Below, in pieces: positions 36,483 to 45,761 of a DNA stretch of 64,000 nucleotides. The notes beneath the pieces are model-generated. The model saw only the letters and a list, made by a program, of their open reading frames with translations. It was not told the origin of the DNA and did no database searches. The stretch spans positions 62,001-126,000 of the forward strand of contig JACJYK010000004.1 of assembly GCA_020636135.1 (NCBI GenBank). Reading direction: 5' to 3'. The stretch is from Lewinellaceae bacterium (GTDB taxonomy: Bacteria; Bacteroidota; Bacteroidia; Chitinophagales; Saprospiraceae). A program made the translations under genes and the position numbers. Positions within the stretch are counted from its first letter, which is position 1, and each line of letters starts with the position of its first letter.

Positions 36483-37592
36483 TCAATCGGTAAGAAAAGG
36501 CAATTTCGTTACCACTGCAGCAAGTAATTTACTGCCAGCCTGAACCTGAATTTCCGAGCCGGGTTGTGCCAATTCTGCCGGCACATAACCCATACCGATC
36601 GGTATTCCCAATGTTGGAGACATGGTACCCGAGGTGACCCGGCCTATCTCATTTCCTTCAGTGGAAAATAGCAGGTAATCGTGACGGGGAACCCTCCTGT
36701 CCTGCACCGTAAATCCGACCAATCTGCGGGATATACCCTGTTCTTTCAAAAACTCGATCTTCTCTTTGCCGACGAAAGCTCCTTTCTTGAGCTTCGTGAT
36801 CCATCCCAAGCCAGCTTCCAGGGGTGAAGTAGTATCGTCAATATCGTTCCCGTAAAGGCAGTATCCCATCTCGAGGCGCAAGGTATCCCGGGCTCCTAAC
36901 CCAACCGGCATGATGCCCTCGGATTTGCCCGCTTCCATAATTGCTTCCCACAACCGGATGGCGTGCTGATTATTAAAATAAAGTTCAAATCCTCCGGCGC
37001 CCGTATACCCCGTGGCCGAGACAATTACATTGTCAACCCCGGCAACCGGGCCTTTCGTAAAATGATAATACTTCAGCTGGCTCAGGTCGACATCGGTCAG
37101 CGACTGAAGGATTTCAGCAGCTTTGGGGCCCTGCAATGCCAATAATGCGGACTGATCGGATATATTGACGATCCGGGTATCAAATTGACCGGCGAACTGC
37201 TGGATGTTATCCCAGTCCTTATCAATATTGGCAGCATTGACCACCAGCATATAGGCCTGCTCACCTTCCGCGCACTGATCTTCATCGAGCCGGTAAACGA
37301 GCAGGTCATCGACGATTCCGCCGTCACGATTGGGCAGACAGGAATATTGCGCCTGGCCAATGGCCAGTTTGGAAACATCGTTGGAGGTTACGTATTGGAT
37401 CAGGTCAAGAGCCTGTTTTCCTTTAACAATGAACTCGCCCATGTGGGAAACATCAAATAATCCGGCGCGTTCCCTGACTGCTTTATGTTCTTCCTGAATT
37501 CCGGCATAAGAAATAGGCATAAGGTAGCCGGCAAAAGGTGCCATTTTTGCGCCCAGCGCCTGGTGCAATTCTGTTAAAGGTGTCGTTTTCAT
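36483..37592 (-). CDS. gcvT: Aminomethyltransferase (glycine cleavage T protein)
   Basis: A full-length 369-residue T protein. It transfers the aminomethyl carbon from the H-protein lipoyl arm to tetrahydrofolate in glycine cleavage. Landmarks: PLTELHQALGAKMAPFAGY, RAGLFDVSHMGEF, YTGAGGFELYF (folate site), GLGARDTLRLEMGYCLYG (with the conserved Asp), and VTSGTMSPTLGIPIGMGYV near the end. It starts 6 bp after the stop of the HEAT-cyclophilin gene, so the two are an operon. No glycine riboswitch was seen upstream. Confidence 0.96.
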   Translation of the reverse strand: MKTTPLTELHQALGAKMAPFAGYLMPISYAGIQEEHKAVRERAGLFDVSHMGEFIVKGKQALDLIQYVTSNDVSKLAIGQAQYSCLPNRDGGIVDDLLVYRLDEDQCAEGEQAYMLVVNAANIDKDWDNIQQFAGQFDTRIVNISDQSALLALQGPKAAEILQSLTDVDLSQLKYYHFTKGPVAGVDNVIVSATGYTGAGGFELYFNNQHAIRLWEAIMEAGKSEGIMPVGLGARDTLRLEMGYCLYGNDIDDTTSPLEAGLGWITKLKKGAFVGKEKIEFLKEQGISRRLVGFTVQDRRVPRHDYLLFSTEGNEIGRVTSGTMSPTLGIPIGMGYVPAELAQPGSEIQVQAGSKLLAAVVTKLPFLTD

Positions 37593-37598
37593 GATCGG

Positions 37599-39605
37599 TT
37601 ACTGTAAGCTGATTTTTTCGATCCGGTCTCCGGGCAAGATCGACTGAACGACATCCATACCGGAAATGACCTTCGCAAAAATAGTATATTTTCCGTCCAG
37701 GTGCGGCGTGGGAGACAAGGTCACAAAGAATTGGCTGGATTCGGTATCTTTTCCGCTGGAGGCCATCCCAACCAGACCTTCCTGGTTGTATTGCAAAGGC
37801 GCCAGCTCGCTATGCAGGAACACAGGCAATGAACCATAACCATCCCCGCGGGGGCAGCCGGTTTGTACCACAAAATTGGGTACCACCCGGTGAAATACCT
37901 TCCCATCGTAAAATCCCTGAATGATCAGCTCAATGATCCGGCTCACGGTGGCGGGAGCAGCTGCGGGGAAAAAACGTATGGCAAAGTTTCCGCGCACCGT
38001 TTGCACCACCACCTGAGCATTCTCATACTGTGACAGCAGGTTCCACTGAATCTCTGCATAATTCTGGATGGGTTCAGCCTTGTAGGCTTTGTTCTGCCTC
38101 TTGGCCAGGTTTCCACCCAAAGCATTGTAGGCATCGTGATCAAAGTCTATATCCAGGGATGCAAACAGGGTCTCCATCTGGCTGACTTCATTGGTTGTCC
38201 AGAGGTTTTTGGTCTTGGGATCCACCAGGGCATCCGCAGCCAGCTGAATGGCAGCCGGGTCTCTGCGGTTCGCAGCCGTGATCAGTGCTGAGATCAGTTC
38301 TTTTTTGACCGATTCTCCACCACCGAATGCAGAATTGTAATGATTGTCCTTGAGCATGGCCACGATCCCTTCCAGGGCTGCAGTGCGCACCGGAGCTTCC
38401 AGGTCATCAGCCCATTTAAGCAGTTCACGGTAGGATTTCAGATCATAGGACAATTCCTTGATCATCAGCCCTTTGATGGTCGTGTTGCTCTCTTTGTTGA
38501 TCATTTGGGTGAGGATCGAAGCCCGGTTGCTTCTGGCGATACCATAGGGATAGGGGATGTGCCGTAAGGCAGCACCGATGATTTTCGCTTTTACCAGGTC
38601 ACGGTAGTCGCCATAGGCCAGGTTGGAAAGCATGGTCCGGTCGTTTTCATCAGCATGATCACTGATCCATTGGGCAGCTGTCAGAGCGATGCTCTCATTG
38701 GCATCATTCAACTGATGCACGATGACATCCTGGGCCTGATTAAAGGAAAAATTACCCAGTGCCCGAATGGCATTGCACCGCAAACGGAAGTCCGGTTCCT
38801 GAGCAACCGCTTTCTTCAATGCTGCCAGAGCCTCTGGAGATTTGGACTTACCCGCCGCCAGCAGGAGGGGCATCCTCAAATAGGCATTCGTTTCGGTAGC
38901 CAGGGCTTCCAGCAATTCCGAAGAATAGACGGACAGGTCAATCGGATTGGCCCGCCCCAGATAATGGGCTGCCAGGAGCCTAACCGAATAGGGATAAAGC
39001 GCGCTGGTTGCATATTTAACCATGGTAGCTGTTCCTGCCGGCTCGGGAATACTACGCAACATGTACTGATAAATCGCCCGTGTCTGGCCTTCCAGCAATA
39101 GGGTGTCGGTCGGCTTGTAGGTTGCCACCGTACTGATGGGCTCAAGCAGCGAGGAATCACCAACCCGGCCGATTGCTTCGAGAATGGCCCGGTTAGCCAG
39201 ATAAAACTGTCCGGTCGAATCGTACTGCTGGAATGCTTCCACCAGTGAGGCGGCAACCCCATCGTCACCACTCAGCCCCAGGCTATAAGCAGCTTGTGCC
39301 CGTACCACGGGTGAAGGGTCGGCAAGCAGCGGTGCCAGTGAATCGGTTTGGTATTGACCAGCCATGGATCCGAGATCCAGTGCGGCCGCATAACGGTAGG
39401 TGGCATTGACATCATGCAGGTAGGGATAGATGAACTGGACCTGGCCGGATTGTTGCCAGTCAGCCAGATGCATGACCGTGGTGTCACTGAGTTGGTAATC
39501 CACCTCAAGGCCCAATTCGACTTGTTCCTGTTTAACGGCAGGCACGCATTGAGTTAAAAAGAGGATACCCAGGATGAGGATACCTGCATTTCTGAATACG
39601 ATCAT
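37599..39605 (-). CDS. HEAT-repeat lipoprotein with C-terminal cyclophilin (peptidyl-prolyl isomerase) domain
   Basis: A 668-residue lipoprotein (lipobox FLTQC, Cys20). HEAT/PBS-type repeats fill about 50-480 (PSPVVRAQAAYSLGLSGDD, RLLAAHYLGRANP, RLRCNAIRALGNFSF). A cyclophilin domain occupies about 525-668 (VSRIIELIIQGFYDGKVFHR, FVVQTGCPRGDG, SSQFFVTLSPTPHLDGKYT). The enzyme part should catalyse proline isomerisation during folding of envelope proteins; the HEAT part probably holds clients or partners. Co-transcribed with gcvT downstream. Confidence 0.9.
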   Translation of the reverse strand: MIVFRNAGILILGILFLTQCVPAVKQEQVELGLEVDYQLSDTTVMHLADWQQSGQVQFIYPYLHDVNATYRYAAALDLGSMAGQYQTDSLAPLLADPSPVVRAQAAYSLGLSGDDGVAASLVEAFQQYDSTGQFYLANRAILEAIGRVGDSSLLEPISTVATYKPTDTLLLEGQTRAIYQYMLRSIPEPAGTATMVKYATSALYPYSVRLLAAHYLGRANPIDLSVYSSELLEALATETNAYLRMPLLLAAGKSKSPEALAALKKAVAQEPDFRLRCNAIRALGNFSFNQAQDVIVHQLNDANESIALTAAQWISDHADENDRTMLSNLAYGDYRDLVKAKIIGAALRHIPYPYGIARSNRASILTQMINKESNTTIKGLMIKELSYDLKSYRELLKWADDLEAPVRTAALEGIVAMLKDNHYNSAFGGGESVKKELISALITAANRRDPAAIQLAADALVDPKTKNLWTTNEVSQMETLFASLDIDFDHDAYNALGGNLAKRQNKAYKAEPIQNYAEIQWNLLSQYENAQVVVQTVRGNFAIRFFPAAAPATVSRIIELIIQGFYDGKVFHRVVPNFVVQTGCPRGDGYGSLPVFLHSELAPLQYNQEGLVGMASSGKDTESSQFFVTLSPTPHLDGKYTIFAKVISGMDVVQSILPGDRIEKISLQ

Positions 39606-39721
39606 TTCATATCCTTGTTTGCAAAAAAATAGAATTTCTACGGGGGTCCTTAATCAGTCAATGCTTCAAGTTCCGGTTGGAAAGCCGCAAATTTAGTGAT
39701 TTTTATTGTTTACGAGGCAGT

Positions 39722-42241
39722 TTAGTGAATGATATCGAATTCATCCTGCAGACCCTGTTCGACATCAAAAACATCCTCCGCTGACGGCTCTTGTTTATAG
39801 TCATCGCAATCGATGGTAATACCTAACCGGCCTGCCGGCACACTGAAATGCGTCTGCGCATCAAATTCATCGGCAGGCAATGCTTCCAGTTTACGCATGA
39901 GCAGATTAAAGATAGGACGGGCCATTACGGCGCCCTGGCCGGCATCCAGCGTACGGAAACGGATCCAGCCGTAGTCACCACCCACCCAGGTACCGATGAC
40001 CACACGAGGATGGATACCCATAAACCAACCGTCCACGTGGTTGTTGGTGGTGCCGGTCTTACCTCCAACTTCCGGAGAAGTCAGTCCCAGTTTGCCATTT
40101 CCGATCGCCTGTTCGAGCATGCGTACCATGACATAATTGGTCTTTTCATTCAATGCCCGGTGACGGGCGAGCTTATTCTGATAGATCAGTCGTCCGTGGC
40201 GGTCACGGATGTATTGTATGATAATGGGCTTGTTGTATTCACCGTTATTGGCAAATACGCTGTAAGCTCCCGTCAGCTCTTCCACTTTAAGCTCAGGAGT
40301 ACCCAGGCAGATACTGGGCACTGAAGGAATCTCGTCCCCGTTCAATCCCATCGAAATGGCCGTCTCACGCACCGGCTCCGCGCTTCCAAAGCTCTTCATC
40401 AGAAAGACGGAAAGCGAGTTGACGGATTCGCGCAGACCCTGATACAGATTCATCTTTTTTCCGGTAAAGTCGTGACTGTTCTTCGGGGTCCAGGGCTCTG
40501 GGATATGGAAATTATTCTCCCCCGGAGCAATGGTATAGGGCTGGTCGATCACCTCTGTACAAGGTGAAATGTTGTTCATCACCGCCGTCGTGTAGACAAA
40601 CGGCTTAAAGGTGGAACCGACCTGACGATTGGAAGTGACGTGATCAAACTTGAAGTATTTGTGGTTGACTCCTCCGACCCATGCTTTGACAAACCCGGTC
40701 GTCGGGTCCATGACCATAACCCCGGTCTGAAGGATTTCCATGTGGTACTTGATGCTGTCCATCGGGGTCATTACCGAATCCTTTTCAAAATCCGGAGAAC
40801 TGTAGTCAAAGATCCGGCAGGTCGTCTTGGTGTCAAATGCTTTGACAGTTTCCTTTTGCAGGTCCTGGTATTTGACTTTAAGCTCGTCCCATTCATTGCT
40901 TTTCATGGCTTCCCGCATACGTTGTGCCTTGTCTTTACGGATGACACCTTTGCTCTGCAAGCCTGCAATCCGGCCTGGATTTTTTTCCTCATCGATCATC
41001 CATTCGATCTCGGTATCGGTGTAGACCAGGTTTGACACCTCTTCCTGCATTTTTTGCAGCAGGGTCCCTAAACGGGCATATCGCAGGGTCTGGTAGCGGT
41101 CTGACTCATGCATCATGCGGTCCAGTGTCGCCTGGACGATCGATTTTTGCTGATCATCCATGTCATAGGTAAACGGGTTCATCCCCTTCCAATGCCGGAA
41201 ATACGAAGTCTGTAATTTGGGCATATGCTCCAGAACTGCCTCCAATGCCAGGCGCTGATAAACCGGGTCGATGGTAGTCTCGATCTGAAGGCCGTCTTTA
41301 AATAGGTCGTACTCGGTACCGTCCGGCTTACGGGTTTCCGGCTGGGCAAGGATCTCCTTTACCCGCTTTTGTATTTCAACCTTCAGATAGGGAGCAAGGC
41401 CGTCGGACTGCGTCTTCCGTTTGAAATTGGACATATCGATGGGCTGCGTCCGCAATGAATCGTACTCCACTTTGCTCAGATAGCCATGCTTCTGCATTTT
41501 GGAAAGGACGATATTGCGTCGGGTCGTGGAATTCTCCGGGAATTTCTTGGGGTTGTAGTACCAGGGATTGTTCAGCATGGCCACGATGACCGCAGCTTCA
41601 TCAGGCTGCAGATCTTCCTGCTCCTTGCCAAAATAGGTTTCTGCCGCCGCCCGTACCCCATAGGAATCGTAGATGAAGTCAAACTTGTTGAGGTACATTG
41701 CAATGATCTCCTCCTTGGTGTAAGAGCGCTCAAGTTTAACAGCCGTGATCCATTCTTTGAATTTAGACAGTCCGAGGTTGAGGATCTGCTGAACCTTGCT
41801 CATATTGGAAAGGTCGATCCGCGGATACATCAGCTTGGCCAATTGCTGAGTGATGGTACTTCCGCCACCGGAGGACTTTTTACCCATCAGAAGGCTCTTG
41901 ACCCCTACCCTGCCCAATGCTTCCAGGTCGATACCGGCGTGTTTATAATAACGCTCGTCCTCGGTTGAGATCAGGGCCTGGACGATATAGGGATTCAGTT
42001 CTTCGAAGGCGACCGGCACCCGGTTCTGGATGAACAGCCGGTCCAGTTCATTTTTATTTTTGTCCAGAATGACCGTAGCAAGTTCATTCTCCGGATTCTC
42101 CAGTTCTTCAAAGGTAGGCAGGTCCTGCCGTGACAAAATGATAAAAAACAGGATGCCACTGAGGACCATGAGGATGGCCAATCCCCACAGGATGCGGTAC
42201 AATTTTTTAGCCAGTGACTGGTTGTAATTGGTATCTGCCAT
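39722..42241 (-). CDS. Class A penicillin-binding protein (transglycosylase/transpeptidase)
   Basis: 839 residues, bifunctional PBP1A type. One N-terminal transmembrane helix (about 17-38) precedes a GT51 transglycosylase domain with catalytic Glu94 in STEDERYYKH and SGGGSTITQQLAKL. The transpeptidase domain has SxxK as STFKPF (about residue 543) and KTGTTN (about 728). It polymerises and cross-links peptidoglycan on the outer face of the inner membrane. A long insertion between the domains (about 350-480) is helical. Last gene of the 44408-39722 operon, 29 bp after aroB. Confidence 0.95.
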   Translation of the reverse strand: MADTNYNQSLAKKLYRILWGLAILMVLSGILFFIILSRQDLPTFEELENPENELATVILDKNKNELDRLFIQNRVPVAFEELNPYIVQALISTEDERYYKHAGIDLEALGRVGVKSLLMGKKSSGGGSTITQQLAKLMYPRIDLSNMSKVQQILNLGLSKFKEWITAVKLERSYTKEEIIAMYLNKFDFIYDSYGVRAAAETYFGKEQEDLQPDEAAVIVAMLNNPWYYNPKKFPENSTTRRNIVLSKMQKHGYLSKVEYDSLRTQPIDMSNFKRKTQSDGLAPYLKVEIQKRVKEILAQPETRKPDGTEYDLFKDGLQIETTIDPVYQRLALEAVLEHMPKLQTSYFRHWKGMNPFTYDMDDQQKSIVQATLDRMMHESDRYQTLRYARLGTLLQKMQEEVSNLVYTDTEIEWMIDEEKNPGRIAGLQSKGVIRKDKAQRMREAMKSNEWDELKVKYQDLQKETVKAFDTKTTCRIFDYSSPDFEKDSVMTPMDSIKYHMEILQTGVMVMDPTTGFVKAWVGGVNHKYFKFDHVTSNRQVGSTFKPFVYTTAVMNNISPCTEVIDQPYTIAPGENNFHIPEPWTPKNSHDFTGKKMNLYQGLRESVNSLSVFLMKSFGSAEPVRETAISMGLNGDEIPSVPSICLGTPELKVEELTGAYSVFANNGEYNKPIIIQYIRDRHGRLIYQNKLARHRALNEKTNYVMVRMLEQAIGNGKLGLTSPEVGGKTGTTNNHVDGWFMGIHPRVVIGTWVGGDYGWIRFRTLDAGQGAVMARPIFNLLMRKLEALPADEFDAQTHFSVPAGRLGITIDCDDYKQEPSAEDVFDVEQGLQDEFDIIH

Positions 42242-42270
42242 AAGTTTGATCTGTTCGGCTTACCTGTCCA

Positions 42271-43338
42271 TTAAACTGGTACGGATAGTTGATTATTGTA
42301 ATAAGTGATCGCTTCTTCGACCAAATCAGGTTCGATAATGCAGTCGATACAGGGTTCTCCGGGTTTTTTCAGCAGCGAAAAATGAAGTTGGTCTCGTTCA
42401 TTTTTCTTGTCCTGAGCCATGATCTCCAGGATGGCACCACGCGCATCATCCGGTATTGCAATCTCCGGATACCATCGCTTGACAAATCGTTCGATGTGGG
42501 TGAGTTCTTCGGCGGGAAATCCAAACCGTTTGCCGGCAATGTATAATTCCCCAATGAGTCCAATCGCCACGGCTTCACCATGCAAAAGGGGATGATCGGT
42601 TTCCAGGAAATAGGATTCGACGCCATGCCCCAGGGTATGCCCCAGATTCAGGATCTTGCGCAACCCTGCCTCATAGGGGTCCTGTTCGACAACTTCCCGC
42701 TTCACGGCAATGGCCCGGGTAATGTATTCTTCATCCAGGATGTCCGGCAAGGACTCCAGTTCGAGCAATTTGTGGTACAAATCCACGTCATGCAGCAATC
42801 CATGCTTGAAGATCTCGATCATGCCGCTGGCCAGCTGCCGTTCCGGCAGGGTCGTGCAGAACTGGGGATCAACCAGAACAGCCTGTGGATTCTTGAAGAG
42901 TCCAATGCAGTTTTTAATGTGTTTGAAGTCAATGCCCAGCTTACCTCCTACACTGGCGTCTACCTGCGACAATAAGGTGGTCGGTATCTGAATGAAGGGT
43001 ATGCCCCGCTTAAAGGTCCCTGCACAGAAACCGCCCATATCACCGATCACACCACCGCCCAGGTTGATGATCAGGGACTTGCGGTCGGCATGTCCGTCAA
43101 GTAATTGCTGCCAGATGTGCTGGCATTCCTGGATGTTCTTGGCTTCCTCGCCGGCAGGTATCCGGATGATGGTGGCACCTTCGACCAGCGAGCGGATCCG
43201 TGGCAGGCAATGCAATTCGGTTTGTTCGTCCACCAATACAAAGAGCGTGCTGTAACGCAATTGCTGCATCAGCGGTGCAAGCGCTTCCGCTACCGGCCCG
43301 ATATGAATGCTATAGTCCGCAATCGGCAAAATCTGCAT
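42271..43338 (-). CDS. aroB: 3-dehydroquinate synthase
   Basis: 355 residues, full length. It converts DAHP to 3-dehydroquinate in the shikimate pathway using NAD and a divalent metal. Key segments: GGGVIGDMGGFCAGTFKRGI (NAD site), PTTLLSQVDASVGGKLGID, metal ligands in the ILNLGHTLGHGVE His motif and in LLHGEAVAIG. It lies 3 bp after the ABM gene. A second shikimate gene, aroA, lies 2.4 kb away on the other strand. Confidence 0.96.
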   Translation of the reverse strand: MQILPIADYSIHIGPVAEALAPLMQQLRYSTLFVLVDEQTELHCLPRIRSLVEGATIIRIPAGEEAKNIQECQHIWQQLLDGHADRKSLIINLGGGVIGDMGGFCAGTFKRGIPFIQIPTTLLSQVDASVGGKLGIDFKHIKNCIGLFKNPQAVLVDPQFCTTLPERQLASGMIEIFKHGLLHDVDLYHKLLELESLPDILDEEYITRAIAVKREVVEQDPYEAGLRKILNLGHTLGHGVESYFLETDHPLLHGEAVAIGLIGELYIAGKRFGFPAEELTHIERFVKRWYPEIAIPDDARGAILEIMAQDKKNERDQLHFSLLKKPGEPCIDCIIEPDLVEEAITYYNNQLSVPV

Positions 43339-43341
43339 GAT

Positions 43342-43632
43342 TCACTCATTTTCTGAACGCAGTGTAAACGCCTGAGGTGGTACTAAAAATTGTGGCTTGA
43401 TCGATTTCCACGTATCCCTGAAAAATGGAGACTGCCGGTAATGTTCCAGGTCTTCCACGCTTTGCCAGCTGCTCCAGGTGTACCAGACGCCAGGTGTGTC
43501 TGCATCCTGATAAAGCTCCAAAGATACACATCCTGGAAAATTCAAAATGTGTCCTTTCCGTTCATTAAACAATCGGATGAATTCGGGAACGTACGTTTCC
43601 AGGAAATGCATTCTGACGATGCGGCGGATCAT
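43342..43632 (-). CDS. ABM-type (antibiotic biosynthesis monooxygenase-like) small protein
   Basis: A 96-residue ferredoxin-like fold protein of the ABM dimeric barrel family: FIRLFNERKGHILNFPGCVSLEL, then WYTWSSWQSVEDLEHYRQSPFF, where the W-x-S-x-x-A/S-x-x-x-H segment is typical. Members act as monooxygenases, haem-related enzymes or small-molecule binders; the substrate here is unknown. Its ATG overlaps the stop of the SAM hydroxide adenosyltransferase gene by 4 bp. Confidence 0.8.
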   Translation of the reverse strand: MIRRIVRMHFLETYVPEFIRLFNERKGHILNFPGCVSLELYQDADTPGVWYTWSSWQSVEDLEHYRQSPFFRDTWKSIKPQFLVPPQAFTLRSENE

Positions 43633-44408
43633 GGCTCGTCGTAGAAGTCGATCTGAACCGTCTCATCATCCTTCAGGCCCAGCAGGCTGGCAGCTTTACC
43701 CATATTGATGGCAATCTCCAGATGATCCGCAGAATTGATGAGACAGAGGGTCTCTCCCACCGGTACATCGAAATAATGCTCACTGATGGTGGTTATGGGC
43801 TCAAAACGCTTGAAAAACAAGGCAAAATCACGTCCCTTTCTTGCCCGTTCAAAAACTTCTCTGGTGATATTAAGGATGACATTATCAAATTTGTCCACAT
43901 GGATGACGGAACCCCGGATGTGGGAACGTGTGACCACGGGCTGAAGATTCATTCGCATCACCAGGTTCGTCACTGCGTCACCAATTTCATTTAGGGTATC
44001 TCCTCGCCCCAGTTGCCGGATCACTTTGGAAAAAATATCCCGGACCGGAAATGCGCCTCCTTTGCTGCCACGCAATTCAAAAACCTGATCGGGCAGCCGT
44101 TCAAAAACCAGTGAAAAAAGACCATTGTTCGGGCCTACAAAAATATAACCGTCTTTTTCGAACAGGATGTAGATGTTCTGAACATTGTAGTTATTATTCA
44201 CACTGATGAGGTGAACGGTTCCGGGCGGAAAGTGGTTGTACACATTCCGGAGAATGTAAGCTCCCTGGACGATGTCGTATGAGGGTATCTCATGGGTGAT
44301 ATCCACCAACTGCATTTCCGGTGAAGCAGAGAGGATGGCTCCCTTCACCATGCCGACATAATAATCCTGGTTGCCGAGATCGGTTGTTAATGTTACCACC
44401 CGGTTCAT
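43629..44408 (-). CDS. SAM hydroxide adenosyltransferase (DUF62 family)
   Basis: 259 residues, full length. The family uses water or hydroxide to split S-adenosylmethionine into adenosine and methionine. Landmarks: VTLTTDLGNQDYYVGMVKGAI, VDITHEIPSYDIVQGAYIL, FVGPNNGLFSL and the C-terminal beta domain with HVDKFDNVILNI. First gene of a tight minus-strand operon with ABM, aroB and the class A PBP. Confidence 0.92.
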   Translation of the reverse strand: MNRVVTLTTDLGNQDYYVGMVKGAILSASPEMQLVDITHEIPSYDIVQGAYILRNVYNHFPPGTVHLISVNNNYNVQNIYILFEKDGYIFVGPNNGLFSLVFERLPDQVFELRGSKGGAFPVRDIFSKVIRQLGRGDTLNEIGDAVTNLVMRMNLQPVVTRSHIRGSVIHVDKFDNVILNITREVFERARKGRDFALFFKRFEPITTISEHYFDVPVGETLCLINSADHLEIAINMGKAASLLGLKDDETVQIDFYDEP

Positions 44409-44479
44409 GTTGCAGAATCTATTAACATTAATTTAATCTGTTGCTATGCGGTCGTAACCGGAAAACCTTAAATTTAGGA

Positions 44480-44487
44480 CAAAAATA
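44480..44487 (-). promoter_or_regulatory. Candidate -7 element for the DUF62-ABM-aroB-PBP operon
   Basis: On the minus strand TATTTTTG matches TAnnTTTG exactly, 72 bp upstream of the first ATG of the operon, in an AT-rich gap between divergent genes. Confidence 0.45.
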
Positions 44488-44624
44488 AAATATTAATTAA
44501 ATCTTTAATTCGTTTAGCCTTCAATTTGAAGTATTGAAAAAAGTCAACTACCTTAATTGGAGGAAAAACAAGGCAATTGCCGACGTATTGCATCATTTAA
44601 AACCATACTTATTTGGCAAATTCA

Positions 44625-45614
44625 ATGAGTGAAATCAGTCTTTCCGTTGAAGGCATCGATCTGCTTGAACTGTACGGAGAGCGTAATTCCAAACTCAATC
44701 TGCTGCGCAAAGCCTTTCCCGATGTAACCATCAACTCCCGGGGCACCAATCTTAAAATAGCCGGTGACAAAAAACAAACCCAGGAGGTGAAAGCCAAACT
44801 GGAGGTCATGCTTAAGGTATTGCGCCGTGAAAAAGAATTGAAAATGGACACGGTAGTCGAATTACTGAGCGGTATCCATCCCTATGACCCGCTGGGTAAC
44901 GGGAGTGGCGACCAGTCCGTTATCGTCCATGGCCGCAGTGGCAAAGTCATCCGCGCCAAGACCGCAAATCAGAAGCGGCTGGTCGAGGCGGCAGAAAATA
45001 ACGATATCGTATTTGCCGTAGGCCCTGCTGGTACCGGCAAGACCTATACCGCCGTAGCGCTGGCTGTACGCGCCTTAAAGAATCGGCAGGTCAAGAAGAT
45101 CATCCTTACACGGCCGGCGGTCGAAGCCGGAGAAAGCCTGGGATTCCTGCCCGGCGACCTGAAAGAAAAAGTAGATCCTTATCTGCGTCCATTATACGAT
45201 GCGCTGGATGACATGATCCCTGCGGAGACGCTGGGCCAGTTCATGGCTAACCGGACCATTGAGATCGCACCATTGGCGTTCATGCGGGGAAGAACCCTGG
45301 ACAGCGCTTATATCCTGCTCGATGAAGCGCAAAATGCGACCTCCATGCAGCTCAAGATGTTCCTTACCCGCCTGGGCCCCTCGGCGAAGTGTATCATAAC
45401 CGGTGACTTGTCCCAGATCGACCTGCCTGGATATCAGCGATCTGGTTTGCGCCTGGCGATCGATTTGTTGCACCACCTTCAGGGTGTGGCAACCATTTAC
45501 CTTGATCCGACCGACGTGGTCCGGCATCGTCTGGTGAAGGAGATCATCTACGCCTACGATAAACATGAGAAGTGGCAGCGCAAGAAGCGGGATGCCCAGT
45601 CTGAGGAAGAATAA
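44625..45614 (+). CDS. phoH: PhoH-family ATPase
   Basis: 329 residues from the ATG at 44625 (MSEISLSVEG); a TTG four codons upstream is less likely. An N-terminal KH-like region (about 1-70) is followed by a RecA-like ATPase with Walker A GPAGTGKTYTA (about 133-143) and Walker B ILLDEAQNA (about 230). RPAVEAGESLGFLPGDL and ITGDLSQIDLP are family signatures. PhoH-like proteins bind nucleotide and are linked to RNA metabolism. Divergent from the DUF62 operon. Confidence 0.93.
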   Translation: MSEISLSVEGIDLLELYGERNSKLNLLRKAFPDVTINSRGTNLKIAGDKKQTQEVKAKLEVMLKVLRREKELKMDTVVELLSGIHPYDPLGNGSGDQSVIVHGRSGKVIRAKTANQKRLVEAAENNDIVFAVGPAGTGKTYTAVALAVRALKNRQVKKIILTRPAVEAGESLGFLPGDLKEKVDPYLRPLYDALDDMIPAETLGQFMANRTIEIAPLAFMRGRTLDSAYILLDEAQNATSMQLKMFLTRLGPSAKCIITGDLSQIDLPGYQRSGLRLAIDLLHHLQGVATIYLDPTDVVRHRLVKEIIYAYDKHEKWQRKKRDAQSEEE

Positions 45615-45710
45615 GGTAGCAAAACGTTGATAGGCGCTCTGAATAAATAATCCGAAGCTGCCTTCCATTTCAGGTAAGTGTCCACCAAATGCAGATATCG
45701 CTCAAATCCT

Positions 45711-45718
45711 TACTTTTG
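45711..45718 (+). promoter_or_regulatory. Candidate -7 element for aroA
   Basis: TACTTTTG matches TAnnTTTG exactly, 44 bp before the aroA ATG at 45762. Confidence 0.45.
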
Positions 45719-45761
45719 AGCCCATTCTACGATTTGGGAAAACATGACGGCAGATTAAGGC

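Noticed and set aside
37593..37620. Glycine riboswitch upstream of gcvT
   Set aside because: Only 6 bp separate gcvT from the preceding gene, so there is no room for one; none was seen upstream of the first gene either.
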